From NCBI GenBank assembly GCA_900095095.1, contig FMBT01000290.1:1116001-1180000 (forward strand): a stretch of 64,000 bases of DNA, written 5' to 3'. The stretch comes from Fragilariopsis cylindrus CCMP1102 (lineage: Eukaryota > Bacillariophyta > Bacillariophyceae > Bacillariales > Bacillariaceae). The notes under the pieces are model-generated. The model did not search any database and was not told where the DNA came from. It saw only the letters and a program-made list of their open reading frames with translations. This document shows, piece after piece, positions 54,943 to 64,000 of this stretch (within the stretch, counting starts at the first letter, position 1; every line of letters begins with the position of its first letter). A program made the translations under genes and the position numbers.

Positions 54943-55220
54943 GTACTTCCTCCGTGCATCGGAGAGTGTCATCGGGGATAAGCACAATAATATTTAACGC
55001 GCCAAACTACGCTAAAACGCGTACCTTTTGGCAAGAAAAAAATCACGATAGAAATTCACGAGACAAAAGCACGAAGAATGAATGCTTTGAGAGGAAAATA
55101 ATAAATAATAAACAGAAGCTGCTTCGTCTCAAATCACTCACTCTCCGCGCTTTTGCGTATTAAGTTAAAATATTATGTAGTTTATCCCTGTGGACACTCT
55201 CCGGTGCACGGAGGAAGTAC
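54943..55220. mobile_element. MITE-like element with 39-bp terminal inverted repeats
   Basis: The left arm 54943-54981 (GTACTTCCTCCGTGCATCGG onward) and the right arm 55182-55220 (ending GCACGGAGGAAGTAC) are reverse complements at 35 of 39 positions. The 200-bp interior has no ORF. Size, TIRs and the presence of a second, degenerate relative near 11403-11512 point to a non-autonomous element. The target-site duplication is unclear. Confidence 0.7.
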
Positions 55221-55638
55221 TGTAGCAAATATTAAGATCTTCTCTCCGTGTGTGCTTTGCCTTGCCTACTAAGATTAGCACGTGACGAAAACATGCGCTT
55301 TTTCTAATTATTTTTAAATCATGAGGCGAGAAAGCAAGCAAGCAAAAAAAAATCAATTACGAGAGAGCGCGTAAAACAAAATCTCGGAAACGAGGGTCAA
55401 ATTGCTGTACGGTATGTAATGCATTGTTCTAAAGAAATCTTATATTTTGATTTGGCGAGCCTAGGAAGCGAGGTTTCGCCATCAAGCAAAGATACAGTAT
55501 TATGGCGAACATTTTTTTCAAACAAAAAAATCACATCATTCGTCAACGCTACAAGTTGTACATCAGTCAGTAATACTACTACAAGCAGAACAGCAAAGCA
55601 GAAGTGCGAAGGTGCCGACACAAGTGAACGCAACAACA
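55221..55638. other. Upstream region of the SLATT-like gene
   Basis: AT-rich leader. A GTG at 55612 opens the same frame as the next gene but ATG 55639 is the start I use. Confidence 0.4.
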
Positions 55639-56733
55639 ATGGCTACTACTAGTAATAGTAGTACTATTACGAAAGTGATGAAGAAACAAAATCATAGTAT
55701 TAGTTCACTAAATGATGTTATTGCAAATGGTGATAAGACAACAGAATTCCTTTTACACAAAAAACAAGAAAATTTTAATTATCTTACTGTAAAAATACTT
55801 AAAGAACAACAACAACAACATCTTGCTGGATTACACTTCCAGGCAATGTATGATCATTTACTATTTATGCCTTCAATTATGCTTACTTTAATGACCGGTA
55901 TCCTTGGCATCTTGGTCAAATCGACATTGGTTCCTTCGGAAACGACACAAACAGTGTTCGCTCTTTGTATTGCTGCGATTGCCGTTCTTTCGACATTCAT
56001 GCAATCACTCACAAAGCAGGTGAATTTTGGTGGAAGGGCTGGATTTCACGAATCGGCGGCAACAGCTCTTAAAAAGCTTTATGAAAAAACTCAGTTATCT
56101 AGTAGGGAAGCTCAATACAATAGTATTTACAAAGCATTAAAAACTGATACGCGTCTTTCTGTAGGATCAAATCTAACACACCTGATCGGCGCAGTGGAAG
56201 AAGAAGATTCTACCGCGGATGGGTCGGACGAGGAAGGAAAAAATACCGCAGCGAACGTTGTTCCATCTCCACCAGAAGTCGAAAATACAGCCAGTGACAG
56301 TACTAAGGAACCAGTCGACGAGAAGGAAACAACACAGGAATCTATCACCTCTCAATACTTTCAGGCTGTTGATGGATGCAACTCAGTTATTCCAATCAAA
56401 ATTTCTCATGCGTTCAACATGATTGATGAACGTGTCAAATTGGTGAACAGGTCAATGTTGAGAGACAGGAATCATTCGAAGGTGAATTGGTCAGAAGTTT
56501 TACCTGCTATTTATTACCAGCTGACTCAGACCTTCCTCGAACATCCTACTTTTCCTATTTGCCTTCCGCAAGCGGAGTGGAGTGTGAATAAAGCGCTAAA
56601 GGACTTCAAACAGAGTCTCGAGTCCGGTGAGCACAATCATGCTGATCTTGCCAGCTCCTTGATTAACCGAGCTGAGATAATTAGTGAAACAATGCCTCTT
56701 CTAAATGGAGATAATTATGACGTGTTGGTCTAA
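55639..56733 (+). CDS. SLATT-like two-transmembrane protein
   Basis: 364 aa from ATG 55639 (nine codons open before it from a GTG). Residues 45-73 form an amphipathic helix (KKQENFNYLTVKILKEQQQQ, HLAGLHFQAMYDH), then TM1 at about 75-94 (PSIMLTLMTGILGILV) and TM2 at about 106-124 (VFALCIAAIAVLSTFMQSL). A helix after TM2 carries FGGRAGFHESAATALKKLYE. This order (helix, two TMs separated by a short loop, then a His/Ala-rich helix) is that of the SLATT effector domain known from bacterial defence loci and from protists. Beyond 150 come an acidic linker (about 185-225) and a C-terminal helical domain (240-330). No nuclease, SLOG or SMODS partner is next to it. The SLATT call is by topology and helix pattern, so moderate. 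Confidence 0.7.
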   Translation: MATTSNSSTITKVMKKQNHSISSLNDVIANGDKTTEFLLHKKQENFNYLTVKILKEQQQQHLAGLHFQAMYDHLLFMPSIMLTLMTGILGILVKSTLVPSETTQTVFALCIAAIAVLSTFMQSLTKQVNFGGRAGFHESAATALKKLYEKTQLSSREAQYNSIYKALKTDTRLSVGSNLTHLIGAVEEEDSTADGSDEEGKNTAANVVPSPPEVENTASDSTKEPVDEKETTQESITSQYFQAVDGCNSVIPIKISHAFNMIDERVKLVNRSMLRDRNHSKVNWSEVLPAIYYQLTQTFLEHPTFPICLPQAEWSVNKALKDFKQSLESGEHNHADLASSLINRAEIISETMPLLNGDNYDVLV

Positions 56734-57077
56734 AGACATGACACGAGAAAGTGAGATATTTCTTTTTTTAGTTTGGAGAGAGTTCACAATACAATTGAAA
56801 TTTTCACCCTGCAAACAATTAAAATCCTCATTATTATTATCGATTACAGTATGTTAATAACTTGCGTGTTTTTTGTTCAGATCATATTTTTTCGTTGTTA
56901 TCTTTTACACAGTAGTGTATCATTAATTGTAATACAGATAAATAATAGTAGGAATTCAAATAAATAATATTAATAATTAGTAGTCATAAATTTAATAATA
57001 TTATACTCTTCACTTCACGTAGGAGGATTTTTAATCTTATCTACTGTTTGCAGTGTGTGTGTGTGCGTGCGTGTTTA
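56734..57077. other. Convergent 3' intergenic region
   Basis: Between the SLATT-like gene (+) and the CRAL-TRIO/DUF6824 gene (-); AT-rich, ends in a (TG)n run at about 57050-57066. No gene. Confidence 0.4.
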
Positions 57078-60000
57078 TTAGGATGGAAGTACTCTTTTTT
57101 CTTGTTGAGTATCTTTAGTAGTAGTAGTAGTAGATTCTGGATTCTTCGATTCTGAAATTGTATGTAATTCTCTTCGTCGACGAAAAAAGTGAGATACCTT
57201 GTCTCTAGCTTGCTTCTCTTTAACTTCAATCCATCCATGCTGAAACAAAAATGATGGAATAAAAATATATTAATATCAAACAAAGATAGGCGGTGAGTAT
57301 ATACAGTGGTGTAATCGAATATAAAAAAGATAATTAAGTGTTGATTGTAGGAAGAGAACAAAAATCATAATCATCATTGGTCATCATGCATACAAATATC
57401 AAATCAGAACGAATCAGAACCAACATCATCCATCAGCATCATATAATTACACGTATGTACTGACTGTACTGACTGTACTGACTGTACTGACTGTACTGAC
57501 TGTACTGTATTCTGTAAGTATGTTACGTACCTGTTTATCCTTTTTCAGGAATCGACCATTATTTGCTTTCACAATATTAACAATTTTATTGGCAATTTGT
57601 GTTTTATCAATTTTGTTGGCATCCTCATATTCAATCTCATGCTGTTCCACTAAGTACGCACAACGTAAATTTCCAATATTTTCACGTGTTTTCCCTTTCC
57701 CAAATAATACATCAAACTTTCTGACAATTGTTATTACTGCAGGTACTACATTAGTTACTGCAGTTATAGTTGCAGCAGGTGTATTACTATTATTATTTGT
57801 ATTCTTTGTACTATTGTCCCCGCCAGCAGCATCGCCACCACTATCAGCATCCTCAACGTTATCATTACTTGTGACAACGTCATTGATATTGGTATTGATA
57901 TTGGTATTGTTATTGGTATTGATTGGCATTGACATTGACGATGAAACCGAACCATTTTCTTCTAGTTCGCGACAATTAAGCCATTCATTGAACCATTTCA
58001 ACCCCAATTCTCCATTTGGTAAGAAAATCTCTTTGTCGATTGGTATACCTGCAATGAATGAATGAACGAATGGCAGAAGAAGATACAGATAATGTCGTTC
58101 CGTTAGTCAGACAGTGCAGTCATCAGAATAGAGATTCAATCCGATAGAGACAGAATAGAGCTTCGATCCGATAAAACAAAAAAAACAAAGAATAATACTG
58201 TATAATAAACTTACCAAATGTTTCTAATTTAAAACATATGTCATTATGATATATAGAATAATGTTCACGAAAATGGGATCGAACATGTTTATTCATAAAA
58301 TGTAGTTTTTGTGCTGTGACCATACTTTTCATTGCTATATCATTATAACAATAATGCAATGCCACCATTTGTGAATCACCCATCATACTATCTTTCACAC
58401 GTATCACGGCCCGTACATCATCAAATGTATCACGTTGTTTTCTTGCTATATAACCTTTTGCATGAAATATATTAACACATCCAGATAATTGATTCTCTTC
58501 ATTATTAATGTAACATTGCCTGCAAAGATTAATAAAACAATCCATCAATCAATGGTGTCGAAAGAAAGAAAGAAAGAAAGAAAGATACAAAGTGAGTATA
58601 ATATGAAAAGGAAAAAAAGACGGGGGTGCATCGAATTCTTTCGTTACGCGGAATGAATCCATCGTTTTCGCGAACCACGCGCGATTTAAACGTACCATAT
58701 ATACCAAAATGCTTTACACCAATTATTTATATTTTTGTAAACTCGTTGGTACGGTGCATATATCATTATACACCGTCCAGCAACATCACGTTCTGATAAT
58801 ATTTGACATGCACCAGAATTTAATGCAGCACGATCATCGACACTCAAATCATTTAAACGTATGTCCCGCCCTAAAATACAGTCCTGATTATTTGTTTTAG
58901 ATACTACACCAAACAGAGATTTTTTGACATTAAAATAGGATATAATTTTGGTGGCAACTTTACCTATATTATAATAGACAAAGTCTGCATCATTGTTGAT
59001 ATTATTACCAAGTGAATACATTCTTAAAAACATTAAACGAAATTTACGACTATTCACATAAATTGGATTCAACATTTGAGCAGCACGGAATGCTGTCACA
59101 TCTGTTTCATATTGTACATTAATATCAATGTCCTGTAATTCTAAACCAGCATTTTTAGTTGTATCGTCGTAATTTAATACTCTCAATACTAATGCATTAT
59201 CTATTTCCTGCAAATCCAAATCATTATTACGATCTTTACTATAGTAATTCAATACTCTTAGGTTCAATTCATTATCTAATTTTTGAAGGTATTCATCAAT
59301 AATTTTGGTATCTTCAGTATTTTTATTACTATAAGTTCCATGACCACTTACATCGATATCACCATCACCATTAACAGCAGTCGTCCCACCAGCACCACCA
59401 CCACCCGCTGCTTTAGGACTATTCGTACTAGCTGAATTCGTCGACATATCCAATGTCAAAGGTAATGATGATACACCATGTACATTAAACATAATTTTGT
59501 GTTTTTCATCAAATCCTAAATCATCAAATTCTGCTTCTAATGCTTCCATTTGTTGTACATGAGTTTCTAGTGTTTCTTGAAGGTATGCTGATTCAGATTC
59601 TTTTGATACTACCTCTACTGGTTTTATTACTACAGATGGTAGTACTTGTTCTACTACTTCTTGTTGTACTTCTCGTTGTTTTTGTTGCTTTGGTGCTTGG
59701 GGTTGTAGTGATAATGAGAACGTACCATCATCTAAATCCTCACTATCATCATCGGTATCGTCAGTATCCTCATCGATTTCTGTTACTCTAAATAAATCAT
59801 CATCATCAAACAAATCAATCGTTTGAAATGCTTTCTTCGAAATTTCTTGCTGTTGAGGTTGTTGTTTCTGATCATTCAGAATATCAGTATTAAAAATGAA
59901 TGCAGGATTATTATTTGGCTGAGTAGCACAATTACTACTTATTGGTCGTAATAGGCTTTCATGTTGAGCAGCAGCTTCTTGAGGATTCAACGACGCCGCC

Positions 60001-61016
60001 GCCGCCAATGATGAAAATGTTGCTTGCGACGGTGGTGAATACGTTGAAAATCCCGCAGTATTAGTAGCATTCAAGTATGACGACGGCTGCTGCGCTAATA
60101 CTGCTTTCACTTCCACTTCTGCAGGAAAAGTAGTAGGTATAGAAGAAGAGAATAATCCTTCTAAATTATTGAAATCAGCTGCTACATTTTCATTTACTTT
60201 TGTCAATGCAATGACCTGATGCGGCTGCTGTGATATTAGCTGCTGCGACTGCTGCTGCTGCAATTGTTGCTGCTGCGACTGTTCCATTGCAGTGATTTGA
60301 TGATCTAGTTCTTCCAATGAATTGGGACTAATCTCCTCTAGTTGTATCAATGAATTGGAACTAATCTCCTCTAGTTCTACCAATGTATTGGGACTAATCT
60401 CCTCTAGTTCTACCAATGAATTTGGAATAATCTCCTCTAGTTCTACCAATGAATCTGGAATAATCTCCCGCTCTTGCTGTTGCTGCTTCGACTGTGGTTG
60501 TGTCTGCTGGGACTGTTGTCGTTGCCGTTGCTGCTGTGACTGCTGCGACTGTGACATCAGTTGCTGTGATTGCACAGACTGCTGATGCTGCTGCAACTGT
60601 TGTAGCAGCAACTGTTGATTTGATTTATTTTCTAATAAAAGAAATTCATTGACTACTGTTGCTACTGCTGCTGATATGTTTGTGGTCGTATTTGTATTCG
60701 TATTCGTATTTGTCGAGTTGTCGTAATTCACCGTCGCCGTTGTCAATAACGCCGTTGGTAATAACGGTGATGGCGACAACAAGTACGGATTGTTATTGTT
60801 GCAGTTGTAGCTTGGTGACAATACTGATACTGATAGTGGTGGTGATGGTGATACAAAGTCAATATTATTTACATTTACTACTACAGGATTGCTGCTCATA
60901 CTATAATTATTATTATTGTCGTTGTTATTGTTATTGTTATTGTTATTGTTGTTGTCGTTGTTATTGTTAATGCCGTAGTCGTATTCGGTATTATTAATAG
61001 CAGTATAAGGATCCAT
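57078..61016 (-). CDS. CRAL-TRIO-like plus DUF6824 protein, four exons
   Basis: Exons 61016-58696, 58519-58215, 58048-57531 and 57239-57078 with GT-AG introns, all phases consistent; 1101 aa. The start is ATG 61016 (an earlier in-frame GTG at 61040 is not used). About 640 residues of Asn-, Gln-, Ser-, Asp-rich disordered sequence come first, including an 11-residue motif (E-E-I-x-P-N-S-L-V-E-L) repeated about five times (near 60313-60470). A helical region (about 640-960) resembles the CRAL-TRIO-like segment of this diatom family (YYNIGKVATKI, LNNSGACQILSE-type, RDVAGRCIMIY; then FREHYSIYHND). DUF6824 spans about 986-1072 (FDVLFGKGKTRENIGNLR, NGRFLKKD, WIEVKEKQARDKVSHFFRRRR). DUF6824 is a stramenopile domain of unknown role, thought to be DNA-binding or regulatory. 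Confidence 0.85.
57455..57508. repeat. 10-bp tandem repeat TGTACTGACT in intron 3
   Basis: About five to six copies of TGTACTGACT just downstream of exon 3 of the DUF6824 gene, within its third intron. No effect on the protein. Confidence 0.85.
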
Positions 61017-61317
61017 AATGTTTATGGCTACTAGTAGCACTTACTGTATTACAAGGGGAAGTGATGATTGATATTTTTGAGACGAGCGGATACAATACGA
61101 TACGATACGATACAATACGATACGATGGTGTTGATTTGATTTGATTTGATTTGATTTAATTGTAGGACTATTAAATTAAGATTGGTATACAATACTGCTC
61201 GGGCTGCAATTCTGTATAATAATTCTCTGTAGGCCAGGGTTCACCTACGAATTTCGTGTTGTAACGTTCGTCCACATCAGATTAAATAACTTTTTGTTCC
61301 TCTCTCTACCACCGGCA

Positions 61318-61395
61318 TTATTTTTATATTTTTGTAAACTCGTTGGTAAGGTGTGCATATATCATACACGTTCTGATAATATGTGACATGCACTA
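61318..61395 (-). pseudogene. Displaced fragment of DUF6824-gene exon 1
   Basis: ATATTTTTGTAAACTCGTTG, GGTGTGCATATATCAT and CGTTCTGATAATATGTGACA match the sequence at 58728-58812 (near the 3' end of exon 1), with one 20-bp deletion and a few substitutions. It has no coding potential. Confidence 0.75.
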
Positions 61396-61985
61396 CGTTG
61401 AAGTTCAAAATCTTTATTTAATGTGATATTTTTGACACACTTATTGAAGTAGTATCTGATCTGTTAATAAGTACGTGTCGTGATAATGTGAACGAACTGT
61501 AAGTGTCGTTTGGGGAGGGCTTATAATGGGGCGATATTAAGGGGAGGAGAAGTCTTGTAATATTGTCTGGGCTGGATGGCTATGCAGGAGCGACCAAGGT
61601 GCGGCGTTTGTTAGTACTACTAAACCTAAAAGGAAATATGTACTACTGTACTAGCACGAAATAATCGCATAGATGAATATCTATATATATAACAAGTACA
61701 ATCATCGCCTTACGGCTTCCATGTCTCACTGCGTGCGATTTCTTTTAGATACACAATGTTGTAGTGTTCGGGTTGCAGGAGTATCATTTGACACTTCAAG
61801 AGCGTGACAATATTGAACCACATACGTCATGATTAAAATTTAGTCGTGAACTATGAAAAGCGTGATTACTGTTTCTATGTTTGTGAGGAGAACAATTCAA
61901 AAATTACAGAACGTTGAGGAGAACAACTCAAAAATTACAGAACGTTTTCAACAGAAAGACTCGCGCAATAAAATTTTATTTTGTT

Positions 61986-62089
61986 AATAATTCGGTTCGT
62001 GCTTAAATTGATTCTTCATTCAGTTTTATTACAACCATTTCCTTGACATCCAGACTACGAAAACGCTACCGTACTTAACACAGCACACC
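61986..62089 (+). promoter_or_regulatory. Promoter and leader, copy 1
   Basis: The last ~65 bp before the ATG, from ATTACAACCATTTCCTTGAC to CAGCACACCATGTC, are identical to those before the second three-TM gene (63160-63229). An upstream CGGTTCGTGCTT is also shared. Confidence 0.75.
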
Positions 62090-62545
62090 ATGTCTTGTCG
62101 CAATGACATCAACCAAGAGATTGATACGTTTAATGCAATCACTTATGGATCCCTTTTTTTCACGTTTGTGTGTTGGTTTTTGCGGATGTTTTACATGGCC
62201 AAATGGCAACAGAATCCAGAGCAAGGCTACAAGGTTCTTTTCGGGTTTGCAGGAGTCAAGTTTCTTTTAGGAATCCTTCTTGCTACTATCTTTTTGCCCA
62301 CATGTCCCAACGGATGCATCTGCGATCACTACGTTCAAATAAGTACCATCTACCCAGCTGTTGTGATTCTCATATCGATCTGGTGGGCGTATCTTGGCAT
62401 GAAGTACTTGGCATTATCCCGTCAAGTTAAACAGCAAGAAGTTGTTCCCGTAGTTGAGTTGGTCGATGATGATCGTGATAAGAATGATGATGGTGATAAG
62501 AATAAGCTTGTGGGTGATTATCGTGATAATATTGAGCTTGTTTAG
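62090..62545 (+). CDS. Three-TM membrane protein, tandem paralogue 1
   Basis: 151 aa from ATG 62090. A short cytosolic or lumenal N-tail (SCRNDINQEI) is followed by TM1 (about 15-35, ITYGSLFFTFVCWFL), a loop with AKWQQNPE, TM2 (49-69, FGFAGVKFLLGILLATIF), a Cys-rich loop TCPNGCICDHY (71-81), and TM3 (86-106, YPAVVILISIWWAYLGMKYL). The C-tail is charged and Asp/Lys-rich (DDDRDKNDDGDKNK). No known family is evident to me; the conserved Cys triplet suggests a lumenal disulphide or metal site. The paralogue 1.1 kb on is about 75-80% identical in the membrane part. Confidence 0.85.
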   Translation: MSCRNDINQEIDTFNAITYGSLFFTFVCWFLRMFYMAKWQQNPEQGYKVLFGFAGVKFLLGILLATIFLPTCPNGCICDHYVQISTIYPAVVILISIWWAYLGMKYLALSRQVKQQEVVPVVELVDDDRDKNDDGDKNKLVGDYRDNIELV

Positions 62546-63222
62546 AGAAAACAGAATATAACGCCTTTAAGATGTCTTAACTACGTGTGTTTAGCCCACT
62601 TCCCTCGGCGATCCCGAGGACGTCATCTAACTTTATTTTCAGTTCTTAAAACACGTAGAATCCTACACACCAAATTTTCAACTTTGGCTAGTATTTTCAA
62701 CCTGTTAACCTTCATTCCAACGACTAATACAATTCATACAGACTAGTGTAACTATGATCTCTCTAATGCTATCATTGTTATTGCTGTCATTGACTTTTAT
62801 CACTGTCAACTCAACACCACCATTTTCACGACAACAACCCTTTTTTGATTGCTTCCGAAACAAAAAAGGGTGCTCCTAGAAAATAATTTTTACGATCGAT
62901 TTTTGCAAGAGCGCGCCCCTCAAATTCTGACACCAAAGAACATGTTTTTGATATGCCCACTGGCCACGTGGTAAATACATACTTTAACCTAAAAAAGGAT
63001 TCTTTTCAATTTTTTTAGAATTTTGCATAGATATGGTCCGCCGTCTTCGTCGAAGTGGTACATCTGTCTTTTTCACCTCTATTTCTAATGTTTCTGAAAT
63101 ACAAGTATTGATAATCTACAGTTAATAATTCGGTTCGTGCTTCTTGATTCATTCAGATTAATTACAACCATTTCCTTGACATCCAGACTACGAAAACGCT
63201 ACCGTACTTAACACAGCACACC
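62546..63222. other. Spacer between the tandem genes
   Basis: AT-rich. The last ~100 bp duplicate the promoter and leader of the first gene. No gene is seen in the rest. Confidence 0.4.
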
Positions 63223-63681
63223 ATGTCATCATCCAATTCTTGTCAAGATGAGATCAACCAAGAGATTGCTATGTTCAATGCAATCACTTATGGATCCCTT
63301 TTTTTCACGTTTGTGTGTTGGTTTTTGCGGAGGTGTTGCAAGGCAAAATGGCAACAGAATCCAGAGCATGGCTACATGGTTCTTTTCGGGTTTGCAGGAG
63401 TCAAGTTTCTTATAGGAATCCTGCTTTTTACTGTCTTTTTGCCCACATGTCCCAACGGATGCATCTGCGATCAATACTCTCAAAGTATCATCTACCCAAC
63501 TGTTGTGATTCTCCTGTCAATCTATTGGGCGTTTCTTGGCACGAAGTACTTGGCATTATCCCGTCAAGGTCAACAGCATCAAGTGGTTCCCGAAGTTCAA
63601 TTGGTCGATGATGATGATGATGGTGATAAGAATAAGAATAAGCTTGCTGGTGATTCTTGTGATAAGATTGAGATTGTTTAG
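63223..63681 (+). CDS. Three-TM membrane protein, tandem paralogue 2
   Basis: 152 aa from ATG 63223, same layout as its neighbour: TM1, the AKWQQNPEHGY loop, TM2, TCPNGCICDQY, TM3, then an Asp/Lys-rich tail ending KIEIV. It differs by a short Ser insertion at the start (MSSSNSCQDEINQ), a Cys pair after TM1 (RRCCKAKW) in place of MFYMAKW, and substitutions in the TM and tail segments. The 3' flank is also conserved (TTAGAGAA(A/T)ACAGAATATAAC). A tandem duplication of roughly 600 bp including the promoter explains the pair. Function unknown. Confidence 0.85.
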   Translation: MSSSNSCQDEINQEIAMFNAITYGSLFFTFVCWFLRRCCKAKWQQNPEHGYMVLFGFAGVKFLIGILLFTVFLPTCPNGCICDQYSQSIIYPTVVILLSIYWAFLGTKYLALSRQGQQHQVVPEVQLVDDDDDGDKNKNKLAGDSCDKIEIV

Positions 63682-64000
63682 AGAATACAGAATATAACAA
63701 CTTTTAGATATCTTAATTATGGGTGTGTAAAGCCCCTTTTTTCCTTTCGTTCCTTCTGTTGACAATCCATGGTATGCAGCATGCTAGAAAATAACAGCAT
63801 CAGTCTACATATACAAATCGTTGTGTCTTTAATCCTCAATTTAAGATTAAAATTAGAATTAAAACAGACCAACTCGATCACCTACAGTTCCAACATCATT
63901 ACGACCTACTCATAATCCAACCCCTAGACTATATCAACGTCCATCATCACCAGTTCCAACTCGAAACCCTACACGAAAGTAAGCATCTTTTCTTTTTTTT
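63682..64000 (+). CDS. Possible PT-rich exon at the window edge
   Basis: The stretch 63868-63978 reads in one frame as a Pro/Thr/Arg-rich peptide (PTRSPTVPTSLRP, NPTPRL, SPVPTRNPTRK) preceded by a TTAAAACAG acceptor-like sequence and followed by a GTAAGC donor-like sequence. This would be an internal exon of a secreted PT-repeat protein with the rest beyond the window. No start codon or other exon is identifiable, so this is weak. Confidence 0.3.

Larger units (their letters stand above)
61017..62089. other. Intergenic, with a duplicated fragment of the neighbouring exon
   Basis: Holds (GATACAATAC)-type and TTGATTTGA repeats at 61085-61165 and, at about 61318-61395, a copy of a ~75-bp piece of exon 1 of the DUF6824 gene. 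The last 110 bp are the promoter and leader of the first three-TM gene, shared with the second (see that entry). Confidence 0.45.

Overview
The window looks like nuclear DNA of a diatom (stramenopile). The signs are short GT-AG introns (about 100-400 bp), an AT-rich composition with long Ser/Asn/Gln/Asp tracts, secreted proteins built on Ser-Pro-Thr repeats, a decayed Ty1/copia element of the diatom type, a GH81 beta-1,3-glucanase suited to chrysolaminarin, a CRAL-TRIO-like/DUF6824 fusion, and plastid-style leaders on bacterial-type tRNA enzymes. I cannot name the species.

Layout. 1-2.4 kb: noncoding, with a ~191-bp tandem repeat. 2.4-6.2 kb: four-exon GH81 glucanase. 6.9-7.7 kb: secreted dirigent/AOC-barrel-like protein. 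8.2-9.2 kb: copia remnant. 9.7-11.0 kb: PARP-finger nuclear protein. 12.0-13.0 kb: conserved diatom protein of unknown function with a frame change. 15.2-17.4 kb: two-exon bHLH factor. 20.0-20.7 kb: coiled-coil protein. 22.6-24.5 kb: JmjC oxygenase of the NO66/MINA type. 26.0-27.5 kb: LRR protein. 28.2-29.5 kb: unknown protein. 30.0-36.0 kb: a decaying neighbourhood with a broken carboxylesterase, a ShK-like Cys-rich secreted protein and a broken fasciclin protein. 36.4-37.8 kb: SASA-type esterase. 37.8-42.9 kb: gene desert with minisatellites. 42.9-44.5 kb: diatom-specific conserved protein. 45.2-47.9 kb: alpha/beta hydrolase. 48.7-49.6 kb: a protein that begins with the histone H3 tail. 50.4-53.0 kb: divergent TtcA-like and TrmJ-like tRNA enzymes. 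53.2-54.1 kb: beta-roll repeat protein. 54.5-55.2 kb: gene fragment and a MITE-like element. 55.6-56.7 kb: SLATT-like two-TM protein. 57.1-61.0 kb: four-exon CRAL-TRIO-like/DUF6824 protein. 62.1-63.7 kb: tandem three-TM paralogues. 63.9 kb to the end: a possible PT-rich exon.

Most notable. The gene at 48746-49582 encodes residues 1-19 of histone H3 with one substitution (G13R) and then a protein with no histone fold, which makes it a candidate histone-tail mimic. About 0.5 kb upstream is an array of 19-bp palindromes at an exact 21-bp period (two helical turns), which looks like an operator array. The neighbouring TtcA-like and TrmJ-like genes are divergent, and in bacteria these two families modify the same nucleotide, tRNA position 32.

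Several genes suggest glucan and surface-polymer metabolism (GH81, SASA esterase, carboxylesterase, alpha/beta hydrolase, fasciclin). They are not visibly co-regulated, and gene order here is mostly what is usual for a eukaryote: independent genes.
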